Assembly (NCBI GenBank): GCA_016765265.1
Contig: JAESQG010000476.1
Span: 1 to 8,022, forward strand
Reading direction: 5' to 3'
DNA: 8,022 nt
DNA from: Pseudomonadales bacterium
GTDB lineage: Bacteria > Pseudomonadota > Gammaproteobacteria > Pseudomonadales > DC-out160
Position 1 is the stretch's first letter; every line of letters begins with the position of its first letter. The notes below the pieces were generated by a model. It made no database searches and was not told the origin of the DNA. It saw nothing but the letters and a program-made list of their open reading frames with translations. Below are positions 1 through 5,704 of this stretch, in pieces. The translations under genes and the position numbers were made by a program.

Positions 1-535
1 GACGCTGTGCCATGGGATTGTGGCGAGCATGATTCCAGTTTTTAGCAGCGATCTTGGCATAAGTTTCAACTGTAGTACCCATTTCATGCATACGTCGTAC
101 AGCCCACATCGCAAAAAAACCGGCAGGTAAAAGCGTATTCTCAAAGGAGGGAATTCCTTTTTTTGCGCCCGGTGCAGGCTTCTTACGCGCCATACTCATC
201 CGCAACATATCATCAAAACCCATCGCCATCGCTACATCCGAAGCACCGCCAGAAACTGACCACACTGCTTCACGAAATGCAGAAGATCCAGTTGCCGATG
301 CATTTTCTACATGCACGACGGGGATACCTGTTAAACCAAGATCCTTTGCATAACCGGTACCTTCCATCATGGTACCGCCAATATATCCGTTGTAGAGAGA
401 ACCTACATCACGAAAATCAAGACCTGCATCTTTCAGCGCATCAACTCCCGCTGTAAAATACATATCCCTAAGGGGCGTATATTCTTTGCTGAATGGGTGC
501 ATACCCACGCCAATAACATAAACATCACGATTCAT
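1..535 (-). CDS. Thiolase-like / lipid-transfer (SCP2-thiolase family) protein, N-terminal 178 residues, cut by window edge
   Basis: Reading leftward from ATG at 535, the frame stays open to base 1 and gives 178 residues starting MNRDVYVIGVGMHPFSKEY. This is the N-terminal half of the thiolase superfamily, closest in style to SCP2-type 'lipid-transfer protein' thiolases: a VIGVGMHPF strand, an NGYIGG loop, the nucleophile loop VENASATGSSAF (about 76-87), and KNWNHARHNPMAQ near the cut. The nucleophile loop normally reads N-x-C-A-(S/T)-G; here Ser80 replaces the catalytic Cys, so ordinary thiolytic chemistry is doubtful. Known thiolase-like proteins paired with DUF35 domains include Ltp2-type retro-aldolases of steroid side-chain degradation and archaeal acetoacetyl-CoA thiolase complexes. 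The DUF35 gene lies directly upstream with a 3-nt gap. An AGAGGA ribosome site sits 7 nt before the ATG. I infer an acyl-CoA aldolase or carrier-type role. The family is secure; the substrate is unknown. Confidence 0.9.
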   Translation of the reverse strand, partial: MNRDVYVIGVGMHPFSKEYTPLRDMYFTAGVDALKDAGLDFRDVGSLYNGYIGGTMMEGTGYAKDLGLTGIPVVHVENASATGSSAFREAVWSVSGGASDVAMAMGFDDMLRMSMARKKPAPGAKKGIPSFENTLLPAGFFAMWAVRRMHEMGTTVETYAKIAAKNWNHARHNPMAQR

Positions 536-538
536 GAA

Positions 539-961
539 TTAATCCTCTTTTACGGGTACGAACTTGAAGCCACAATATTCCGTGCCATCTTCATCCGTCA
601 CTAATGGATTGGGGGCAAGACGCATCTTCATGCCAATTTTAAAATCTTTTTGCTCGCCATCGATGACAGACTGAATGCGAACACCTTCAGGCAAATCAAT
701 TTGTCCAACGCCAAACCCACCACCAGCGGCAAGCTTTTGGCTACCCATTTTTGGCATAAAGACAAATGACCATGAGTACAACTCGCCCTCAGTTGAAAGC
801 TCAACAGTCTCCACTTCTTTCTCCGTAATAGGACAACGCTTACGAACAGGGAAATAGGTTTTATCCGCAGCTTTGCTATAAGAGCCGATCAACCGACAGG
901 GTCCTTCAGGATCTTCCGGAATGATCATATAACCCTCTTCGAGGGGAATTTGATTCGTCAT
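539..961 (-). CDS. DUF35 / OB-fold acyl-CoA-associated protein, partner of the thiolase-like protein
   Basis: This 140-residue protein resembles the DUF35 family: an N-terminal rubredoxin-like zinc ribbon followed by an OB fold. The OB-fold part includes GELYSWSFVF (about 59-68) and GFGVGQIDLPEGVRIQSVI (about 82-100), the usual 'vG.vdL.EGvri' strand-turn. DUF35 proteins form complexes with thiolase-like enzymes and help bind the CoA ester. Here the zinc ribbon has decayed: aligning LIGSYSKAADKTYFP and KRCPIT with the usual C-x2-C...C-x2-C leaves Ser29, Ala32, Cys43 and Thr46, so zinc is unlikely to bind. Two in-frame ATGs exist (979 and 961). I chose 961 because a GGAGAG site lies about 10 nt before it and itself overlaps the upstream ATG. 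The TAA stop is 3 nt from the thiolase ATG, so the two are surely co-transcribed. Confidence 0.85.
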   Translation of the reverse strand: MTNQIPLEEGYMIIPEDPEGPCRLIGSYSKAADKTYFPVRKRCPITEKEVETVELSTEGELYSWSFVFMPKMGSQKLAAGGGFGVGQIDLPEGVRIQSVIDGEQKDFKIGMKMRLAPNPLVTDEDGTEYCGFKFVPVKED

Positions 962-1364
962 TGTTATTACTCTCTCCATGTTAGTGATTTATCACGTTAG
1001 CGCTTTAAAAATCACTGTTCTTAAAAAGTCGGGTTTTCTTCGGCTTTGATGAGTCTTAACATCTCAAACAAAATATTGAGTATTTCTATACTGATTCCGA
1101 CGTACAGATATAGGTGCGGTTTACCCATTTTCTTCTAACCAACAAATTTATCACCGCCACGAATCTACCAGAACTACCCATTTTTTGATACCTCAAAGCC
1201 TGTTTAGCTCTGATATTGGGCAAGTGACTTTCGGCACTATCAGTATTTGTCTAAGAGGAAAAAAAGGCAGGAGTATTTATATTATTGCTTTGAGTGGCAA
1301 ATAAAAGACCGTATTACTGATGCAAGCAAGATCGACTGACTCTTGTATCATCTAAAGGCAGATT
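962..1364. other. Non-coding stretch between the DUF35 operon and the peptidoglycan-binding gene
   Basis: About 400 bases with no convincing coding frame on either strand. It must hold the promoter of the DUF35-thiolase operon, but I see no clear -35/-10 pair. A weak hairpin (AAAGTCG with CGGCTTT, around 1025-1055) with an adjacent T-run on the minus strand could end transcription from the gene at 1769-1365; however, it has a mismatch in the minus-strand RNA. No RNA gene or mobile-element end was recognised. Confidence 0.4.
984..995. promoter_or_regulatory. Short palindrome upstream of the DUF35 gene, possible operator
   Basis: GTGAT-TT-ATCAC is a perfect 5-bp inverted repeat with a 2-nt centre, about 23 nt upstream of the chosen DUF35 start. 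A second AAATCAC lies at 1009-1015 and can pair with GTGATTT at 984-990. Its position fits an operator for a small dimeric repressor controlling the DUF35-thiolase operon. So short a palindrome in AT-rich DNA may be chance. Confidence 0.2.
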
Positions 1365-1769
1365 TTACTTAAGACGATTATAATCTCGCAGCTTTGATAA
1401 GACATATTCTGACGGCTGACCGGTGACTTTGAAGGCATTTTTTTTCTGAAACGCAAAAATCGCTTTTCTTGTTTTACCACCGAATATACCGTCAACGGAG
1501 CCCACATGGTAGCCAGCCACAGAGAGCTGCTGCTGAATAGCTTTCACTAACTCACGATCATACCGCATACGCACAGGCGCTTGACTTTCTTGCCCACTAA
1601 ATGAAGTCTTCTTTTTGACCTTACGAGTATAATCACCGTCCTTGTGACAGTGACGGACATTCGTACTGGGTTGAATATGGCACCCTACCGCATTTAATAC
1701 GGCCTCATGCGCCAAAGACAGTTGCGAATAAAATAAACCTAATATTGTAAGGATGAGTAAACGATTCAC
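1365..1769 (-). CDS. Secreted small protein with CH..HCH motif and peptidoglycan-binding domain
   Basis: A 134-residue protein starting at GTG. Residues 1-20 form a classic Sec signal peptide (MNR, a hydrophobic core, then LSLA before His21). Next comes a short Cys/His segment, LNAVGCH (25-31) and RHCHK (39-43), resembling the 'LNA-GCH...HCH' motif of small exported bacterial proteins and possibly able to bind metal. A basic linker follows. The C-terminal part (about 73-127) is a PG_binding_1 domain: VKAIQQQLSVAGYHVG, then VDGIFGGKTRKAIFAFQKK, the usual 'G-x-x-DGxFGxxTxxAixxFQ' signature, here with 'VDGIFG'. It probably sits in the periplasm on the cell wall as a non-catalytic binding or adaptor protein; no hydrolase domain is present. 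The ribosome site before the GTG is weak. Expression appears monocistronic. The domain call is firm and the biological role is unknown. Confidence 0.8.
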   Translation of the reverse strand: MNRLLILTILGLFYSQLSLAHEAVLNAVGCHIQPSTNVRHCHKDGDYTRKVKKKTSFSGQESQAPVRMRYDRELVKAIQQQLSVAGYHVGSVDGIFGGKTRKAIFAFQKKNAFKVTGQPSEYVLSKLRDYNRLK

Positions 1770-2083
1770 TATTTATTTCTCGCTTGTATCTGAACACCAA
1801 AAACGACGCCATGCCCATAAAGACATCGCTATCATCTATACTGCGTTATGTTTTAAGCTAGTCAATTCTTATAGCTAATAGTTTTAGTTTAGCAGTGGGA
1901 ACGATATTAGGGGTAAAACCGGTTACACCCATGCAAAATCTATTGCTGGTTTCACAATCCAGGGAAGGTTGTTTTTTTAACCGCTCAAACAAATCCGCCT
2001 TCGCCTGTAAAGTATAGCGGGCGGGTACATCAACCGATAACGAAAACCTACATGACACTAAGAATCAAGGCGCTCCATTACCG
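1770..2083. other. Divergent intergenic region with one doubtful short minus-strand ORF
   Basis: This 314-bp region lies between the leftward peptidoglycan-binding gene and the rightward zinc-ribbon gene, so it should carry both promoters, though none is clear enough to mark. A 66-codon minus-strand frame (2058 to 1858) starts MSCRFSLSVDVPARY and ends KLLAIRID. It has no ribosome site within 15 nt of its ATG and no family I recognise. It could be chance or a remnant. TTGTTT and AAACAA around 1968-1993 form a loose inverted repeat. Confidence 0.35.
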
Positions 2084-2671
2084 ATGCTATTTCTATTAGG
2101 CGAAAAAGTTGTCCGAAGGGTCAGCGATGAGGGGAGTTTTCACTGCCCTGTCTGTGACTCATTACAAACATCACTTCATATTATAGATAAGAACTATTTT
2201 ACTCTTTTTTTTATCCGTATATTACCGCTAGAAATAATCGGCGATTATCTTGAATGCTGCCAATGCCTTCATTCCTTTGACCCAGACAACACCACCCAAC
2301 CTACTTATATTCCAGGATTAGTACTGGTCCTTTCATATCTTATGCTGGGCTACGGTATCAACAATAGCAAATCTGAGGCCGCAGCCATATACAAGGCAAT
2401 GACGGATCGGGAGTATGATGAGCAAGCTATTCAAGATAATATAGTGGCATTCAACGAAGGCGAGGATCTTTTTAAAACATTAAAGCGATTGGCTTTTCGC
2501 CTCAATACCATGGGGAAAATACGAGTGGTAGAAGCCGCATACTTAATCACGCGCGCCCTGTCTGAAGTAGAGTACGAGGATCGCTTGCGAGTTAACTTGA
2601 TTGGTAACGCACTGGGGATTTCTCTTGAATTTGTAAATGAGATTATTAATCGGATAAAACAAATTCACTGA
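2084..2671 (+). CDS. Zinc-ribbon protein with C-terminal TerB/DjlA-like helical domain
   Basis: A 195-residue cytoplasmic protein. The N-terminus (MLFLLGEKVVRR, then FHCPVCD) and a second knuckle ECCQC form a C-x2-C ... C-x2-C zinc ribbon with Cys21, Cys24, Cys58 and Cys61 as the likely ligands. The intervening YFTLFFIRILPL is typical of the 'zinc_ribbon_15' type found in small gammaproteobacterial proteins. Residues 70-195 are largely helical with acidic helices (SEAAAIYKAM, YEDRLRVNLI, LGISLEFVNEIINRI), resembling the TerB fold of tellurite-resistance and DjlA proteins. The start is supported by the conserved MLF-x2-GEKV beginning, but no good ribosome site precedes it. The rhomboid gene begins 30 nt after its stop, so the two may be co-transcribed. 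The zinc ribbon is clear, the TerB-like call moderate, and the function unknown. Confidence 0.75.
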   Translation: MLFLLGEKVVRRVSDEGSFHCPVCDSLQTSLHIIDKNYFTLFFIRILPLEIIGDYLECCQCLHSFDPDNTTQPTYIPGLVLVLSYLMLGYGINNSKSEAAAIYKAMTDREYDEQAIQDNIVAFNEGEDLFKTLKRLAFRLNTMGKIRVVEAAYLITRALSEVEYEDRLRVNLIGNALGISLEFVNEIINRIKQIH

Positions 2672-2701
2672 TAATAAAAATGTCGAGGCACACAACTAGC
2701 A

Positions 2702-3562
2702 ATGCACATACTGGGTGAAATTAACAATCTACGAGCCGCACAGGCTTTTTCCGACTATCTTCGTTCACGGGGGATTGAAAACAAACTTAATCCGTTAGAA
2801 GGTAAAGTACAGATTTTAATTCTTCAAGTGGAATATGTTTCTGCTGCCGCTGAAGAGTTACAGGCTTTTATGAACGATCCCAACGACCCTAAATATTTAG
2901 CTGCTTCGTGGCAAGTCAACAGCGACGATAACGTAAAACTAAGCGGTAATACCTTGGGCTCAATAATTCCCCAATCGAGGTTTAAGCAAACCGGGCCCGT
3001 TACCTTAGGCATTATGATACTTTGCATCGTTATTTACAGTTTTACTAACCTTTTTCAAACAGAAATTATTTATGAATGGTTAGCCTTTCCAGCGACAATT
3101 AACGAACTAAGTGCTCTTAGCGAACCGTGGCGGATGTTGACACCTGTATTTATGCATTTTGGTCTTATGCACATTGCCTTTAACTTGCTCTGGTGGTTTG
3201 AATTGGGCCGCATCATCGAAACCACTGAATCAGGTTGGCAACTATTGATGTTACTGGTCATTATTGGCCTATTTTCAAATCTGTGGCAATACACAATGAC
3301 AGGTCCCAATTTTGGAGGATTGTCAGGTGTGGTCTACGGACTAATGGGTTACCTCTGGCTCTATGGAAAAACGAATCCAACAGCAGGATATCAGCTACGG
3401 CCACAAATCGTTATTATGATGATAGCGTGGCTTGTTTTTTGTTTCATAGTTCTTGAAAACATTGTCGCAAATTGGGCACACCTGGGAGGCTTAGTGATAG
3501 GCGGATTAACAGGATTTGGATTCGGCCTGCTACACCGTTACAGTAATAAACCTGCTCCTTGA
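2702..3562 (+). CDS. glpG: Rhomboid intramembrane serine protease GlpG
   Basis: A 286-residue inner-membrane protease that cuts substrate transmembrane helices inside the bilayer with a Ser-His dyad. It matches E. coli GlpG along its length: a cytoplasmic N-terminal domain (LRAAQAFSDYLRSRGI at 10-25; DPNDPKYLAASWQ at 59-71), then about six membrane helices from residue 99 on. The signature HFGLMHIAFNLLWWFELG (152-169) carries the oxyanion-side His157 and Asn161. The nucleophile is Ser208 in GGLSGVVYGLMGY and the base is His260 in NWAHLGGL. These correspond to E. coli H150, N154, S201 and H254. All catalytic positions are intact and the length is near that of the family (276 in E. coli). The start fits the E. 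coli N-terminus. A GAGG site lies about 13 nt upstream, a little far. It lies 30 nt after the zinc-ribbon gene. Confidence 0.95.
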   Translation: MHILGEINNLRAAQAFSDYLRSRGIENKLNPLEGKVQILILQVEYVSAAAEELQAFMNDPNDPKYLAASWQVNSDDNVKLSGNTLGSIIPQSRFKQTGPVTLGIMILCIVIYSFTNLFQTEIIYEWLAFPATINELSALSEPWRMLTPVFMHFGLMHIAFNLLWWFELGRIIETTESGWQLLMLLVIIGLFSNLWQYTMTGPNFGGLSGVVYGLMGYLWLYGKTNPTAGYQLRPQIVIMMIAWLVFCFIVLENIVANWAHLGGLVIGGLTGFGFGLLHRYSNKPAP

Positions 3563-3601
3563 CCTGGTTTTTAATAGCCATGATATTTATCACTTATCAA
3601 A

Positions 3602-3649
3602 TTTATTAATCATCACTTTTATTAATCATCACTTTTATTAATCGTCAAA
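3602..3649 (+). repeat. 16-bp tandem repeat, about three copies
   Basis: The unit TTTATTAATCATCACT occurs exactly at 3602-3617 and 3618-3633. A third, partly changed copy at 3634-3649 reads TTTATTAATCGTCAAA. The array ends 17 nt before the ATG of the GloC-like gene, so it occupies that gene's leader or promoter. It is too short and lacks spacers for CRISPR. Slippage duplication is the simplest origin, but a repeated regulator site is possible. Confidence 0.85.
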
Positions 3650-3666
3650 CAATAGTGTTAACAAAT

Positions 3667-4317
3667 ATGGCATTACAATTTCGCATTATACCCGTCACGC
3701 AATTTGAGCAAAATTGCTCAATACTTTGGTGCGACCAAACTGGTATCGGCGCAGTCGTAGACCCGGGAGGCAACTTTGATCGCATAGATTCTGAAGTTAA
3801 AAATCTGGGAATCAATATAAAAAAAATTCTGATTACCCACGCCCACGCAGACCACGCCTCCCTTGCAAAACACTGCTCGAAAAGTTATGCGGCAGAAATA
3901 GAAGGGCCCCACAAAAAAGATCTTTTCTGGATAAGAACTTTAGCCATACAAGGAAAACTCTTAGGCATTCGTAAAGCCGCCGGCTTTAAACCAAATCGCT
4001 GGCTAAACGGCGGGGAACAGATAAAAGTGGGTAACGAGAAATTAGAAGTTCTTTACTGCCCAGGTCACACCGCCGGTCATGTGGTTTTTGTCAGCCATTC
4101 AGCGAAATTAATAGCAGTGGGGGATGTGCTTTTTAAGGGGTCAATTGGGCGTAGTGACCTACCCGGTGGTGACCATCAAACCTTAGTAAAATCAATCAAA
4201 GAAAATCTTTGGCCATTGGGAGAAGACTATCGTTTCATTCCTGGTCACGGCCCTATGTCAACAATTGGTCACGAACGGAAGACCAACCCTTTCGTTGCTG
4301 ATCCAAATTACCGATAA
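3667..4317 (+). CDS. gloC: GloC/YcbL-type MBL-fold hydrolase (type II glyoxalase-like)
   Basis: A 216-residue cytoplasmic metallo-beta-lactamase-fold enzyme, close in layout to E. coli YcbL/GloC, which hydrolyses S-lactoylglutathione. It opens with FRIIPVTQFEQNCSILWC (E. coli begins similarly). Metal ligands are the THAHADH motif (His58, His60, Asp62, His63), His134 in CPGHTAGH, Asp153 in GDVLFKGSIGRSDLPGG, and His194 in IPGHGPMSTIGHERKTNPF, so two metal sites are complete. One small difference is Ala59 where THGHxDH is usual. I prefer ATG 3667 over GTG 3655 because the E. coli protein starts at the matching place; neither has a clear ribosome site. It lies 104 nt after glpG, behind the tandem repeat. 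The role is likely methylglyoxal or thioester detoxification, unlinked to the monooxygenase except by proximity. The exact substrate is inferred from the family. Confidence 0.9.
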   Translation: MALQFRIIPVTQFEQNCSILWCDQTGIGAVVDPGGNFDRIDSEVKNLGINIKKILITHAHADHASLAKHCSKSYAAEIEGPHKKDLFWIRTLAIQGKLLGIRKAAGFKPNRWLNGGEQIKVGNEKLEVLYCPGHTAGHVVFVSHSAKLIAVGDVLFKGSIGRSDLPGGDHQTLVKSIKENLWPLGEDYRFIPGHGPMSTIGHERKTNPFVADPNYR

Positions 4318-4372
4318 CAGGCCACAGCTCTTAATTCAGATGGCGGTTCCCTTTTATTTTGGAGCGCTAATA

Positions 4373-4495
4373 ATGATTATTACTTTATTAGTTATTACTT
4401 TATTAGTTATTACTTTATTAGTTATTTCCACTTCAGTTTTAGAGCATCTCGCTATATACCATCGTTACAAATATACAACGATTGAAAGCGCATGA
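4373..4495 (+). CDS. Possible 40-residue single-span membrane peptide built on a repeat
   Basis: An ATG at 4373 is preceded by GGAG at 4361-4364 with an 8-nt spacer, a good ribosome site. The reading gives a short peptide: MII, three copies of TLLVI, then ISTSVLEHLAIYHRYKY and TTIESA up to a TGA. The first 20 residues are hydrophobic enough for a membrane helix, with a mildly basic, Tyr/His-containing tail. The hydrophobic part is coded by three identical 15-bp units, which keep frame whatever the copy number. An ATG at 4340 would add 11 residues but has no ribosome site. It sits about 170 nt upstream of pmoC on the same strand. I do not recognise a family. It may be an unannotated small protein or a chance frame over a repeat. 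Confidence 0.3.
   Translation: MIITLLVITLLVITLLVISTSVLEHLAIYHRYKYTTIESA
4381..4425 (+). repeat. 15-bp tandem repeat, three exact copies
   Basis: TACTTTATTAGTTAT is repeated exactly at 4381-4395, 4396-4410 and 4411-4425. The unit is a multiple of three, so any gain or loss keeps the reading frame of the overlapping small ORF and changes only the length of a TLLVI hydrophobic stretch. No relation to the 16-bp repeat at 3602-3649 beyond the shared AT-rich TTTATTA core. Confidence 0.9.
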
Positions 4496-4531
4496 AATGT
4501 AATAATAAACCTCCAACATTTAATGTTCATT

Positions 4532-4555
4532 TTGACTTTTATCTGCAAATGTCAA
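4532..4555. promoter_or_regulatory. Inverted repeat TTGAC-N14-GTCAA upstream of pmoC
   Basis: TTGAC (4532-4536) and GTCAA (4551-4555) are perfect inverted arms centred about 125 nt before the pmoC ATG. The left arm also reads as a good sigma-70 -35 box (TTGACT), but the best -10 at 17-18 nt (TAGACA at 4556-4561) is poor. It could be a weak promoter, an operator, or chance. Confidence 0.25.
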
Positions 4556-4585
4556 TAGACAAAATAAAATAGGAGTCATAAACTT

Positions 4586-4613
4586 TTGAACAAGTGTCTG
4601 CACTATGTATGGT
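4586..4613 (+). promoter_or_regulatory. Candidate sigma-70 promoter of the monooxygenase cluster
   Basis: TTGAAC (4586-4591) and TATGGT (4608-4613) are 16 nt apart, each matching four of six consensus bases. A start near 4620 would leave a leader of about 48 nt before pmoC. This is a by-eye call without start-site data. Confidence 0.25.
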
Positions 4614-4667
4614 TGAGTTTCGCCAATGGTCCGTTATCTAAATCAGGAACCCTAAAGGAGAAATAAC

Positions 4668-5453
4668 ATGTCAGTCGTAATAGAATCCGCACCAGAAAAA
4701 GCGCTAAATATCTCGGGAGAGTTAGAGGATAAGCCAAAAGTACCATGGCTATTTGCCTTATCCTGGGTAGGCGCCACTATCGCTTTATTTGTCGCTTATC
4801 GTATGTATATGAACGCGTACTCCTTCTCAGTTGGTCTAGACTATTTTACGCCAGAATTCGAGTACTACTGGATGCGCCTCCTGTATATCCAACTTACACT
4901 GATCACTTTGTTGGTGGCCACAGTTGTTCCCGTACTCTGGTTTACTAGAGAAAAGGACCTTGCCACCCTTACGCCAAAAGTTGAATTGCAACGATACTAC
5001 ACGATGTTCTCTCTAATGGCTGTTGCCAGTATTGCCTCCTTTGTTGCTCTAGGACTGTTTGCAGAAGCAGATGCAGCGTGGCACCAAACGACCATTCGGG
5101 ATACTGATTTTACACCAACGCATATTGGACTGTTTTACTTTGCCATGCCACTGATGTTCGGGGGTATGTTAATGGCGTTCGTATGGGTGCACACCAGACT
5201 TCCTGACTTCCAGCATCGCATTTCAATTCCTTTCGCCTTCTTAGCAGCAGGTCCCGCGTTAGTTTTTCCGAATTTGGGACTGGATGAATGGGGGCACACA
5301 TTCTTCTACGCAGAAGAACTATTTGGCGCACCGATACATTATGGCTTTTTTGTCCTAGGCTTGGGTTTCTTTGCCTTCGGCGGATTCCTTGTCCAATGCT
5401 ATAATCGAATCGAAAAATTAACCCGACTCGCCCCAGTGGTGCCTCAAGTTTAA
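4668..5453 (+). CDS. pmoC: Copper membrane monooxygenase subunit C (PmoC/AmoC family)
   Basis: A 261-residue integral membrane subunit of the CuMMO complex, which oxidises methane, ammonia or short hydrocarbons at the inner membrane. About six hydrophobic spans run from residue 27 to 243. The conserved metal site Asp135-x3-His139-x12-His152 is present in ADAAWHQTTIRDTDFTPTHI, matching D156/H160/H173 of Methylococcus capsulatus PmoC. The second conserved block, PNLGLDEWGHTFFYAEELFG then APIHYGF, keeps His210 and His224 but has Asp206 where the pMMO CuD site has Asn227. Start: AAAGGAG at 4654-4660, 7 nt before the ATG. It is the first gene of the C-A-B cluster; a strong hairpin follows 50 nt after its stop. 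The family is certain. The substrate is not determined, and I use the pmo symbol in the family sense. Confidence 0.95.
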   Translation: MSVVIESAPEKALNISGELEDKPKVPWLFALSWVGATIALFVAYRMYMNAYSFSVGLDYFTPEFEYYWMRLLYIQLTLITLLVATVVPVLWFTREKDLATLTPKVELQRYYTMFSLMAVASIASFVALGLFAEADAAWHQTTIRDTDFTPTHIGLFYFAMPLMFGGMLMAFVWVHTRLPDFQHRISIPFAFLAAGPALVFPNLGLDEWGHTFFYAEELFGAPIHYGFFVLGLGFFAFGGFLVQCYNRIEKLTRLAPVVPQV

Positions 5454-5503
5454 CCCGAAGAGAATACAGCGGAGGCCTAAAAGTCGCCGCCCTTATAATA
5501 ACG

Positions 5504-5547
5504 AACAACAAATCCGCAGCCGAAATTCCCTGCGGATTTGTTGTTTT
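5504..5547 (+). terminator. Perfect 16-bp hairpin between pmoC and pmoA (terminator, attenuator or processing site)
   Basis: AACAACAAATCCGCAG (5504-5519) and CTGCGGATTTGTTGTT (5530-5545) pair perfectly around a 10-nt loop. The right arm runs into a short T-rich tail (TTGTTTTA). The stem is AT-rich at its foot with a GC core, as in rho-independent terminators, but the T-tract is not long. Its place 50 nt after the pmoC stop suggests partial termination or mRNA end-protection, giving pmoC transcript in excess over pmoAB. Confidence 0.75.
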
Positions 5548-5694
5548 AGGCTTGCCATAAATTAGTGAAAATGCCGTCCCATTTATCTATCAATTTCGTA
5601 AGGGTTGTGTTTCTATGGGCTCAGTCTCTTTCTATTGTATGAGGCGAAAGGACAGTTAGAAAGCCTTCCGCTATTCATTAAACAAACTTCAAGT

Positions 5695-5698
5695 GAGG
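5695..5698 (+). promoter_or_regulatory. Ribosome binding site deciding the pmoA start
   Basis: GAGG lies 6 nt before ATG 5705. The longer frame would begin at GTG 5693, which overlaps this site and has no ribosome site of its own, so ATG 5705 is the better start. Confidence 0.65.
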
Positions 5699-5704
5699 CA
5701 GTCT

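Larger units (their letters stand above)
4318..4667. other. Leader region between the GloC-like gene and pmoC
   Basis: This 350-bp AT-rich stretch separates the hydrolase from the monooxygenase cluster. It holds a possible small membrane-peptide ORF (4373-4495), the 15-bp triplication inside that ORF, and candidate promoter elements from 4532 on. I see no strong rho-independent terminator for the gloC transcript, so read-through toward pmoC is possible. Confidence 0.5.

Noticed and set aside
163..456. 97-codon plus-strand ORF
   Set aside because: It lies wholly antisense to the thiolase-like gene, whose frame gives clear family motifs. The plus-strand product has low-complexity His/Leu/Tyr-rich composition and no family likeness.
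1858..2058. 66-codon minus-strand ORF as a real gene
   Set aside because: No ribosome site near its ATG, no recognisable domain, and it fills the region expected to carry divergent promoters. Mentioned only within the intergenic entry.
3602..3649. CRISPR array
   Set aside because: The copies are directly adjacent with no spacers, AT-rich, and only three in number; no cas gene is nearby.
5110..5511. 133-codon minus-strand ORF and the other antisense frames over pmoA and pmoB
   Set aside because: They are shadows of strongly supported membrane-protein genes, are rich in Arg/Ser, and have no ribosome sites or family likeness.
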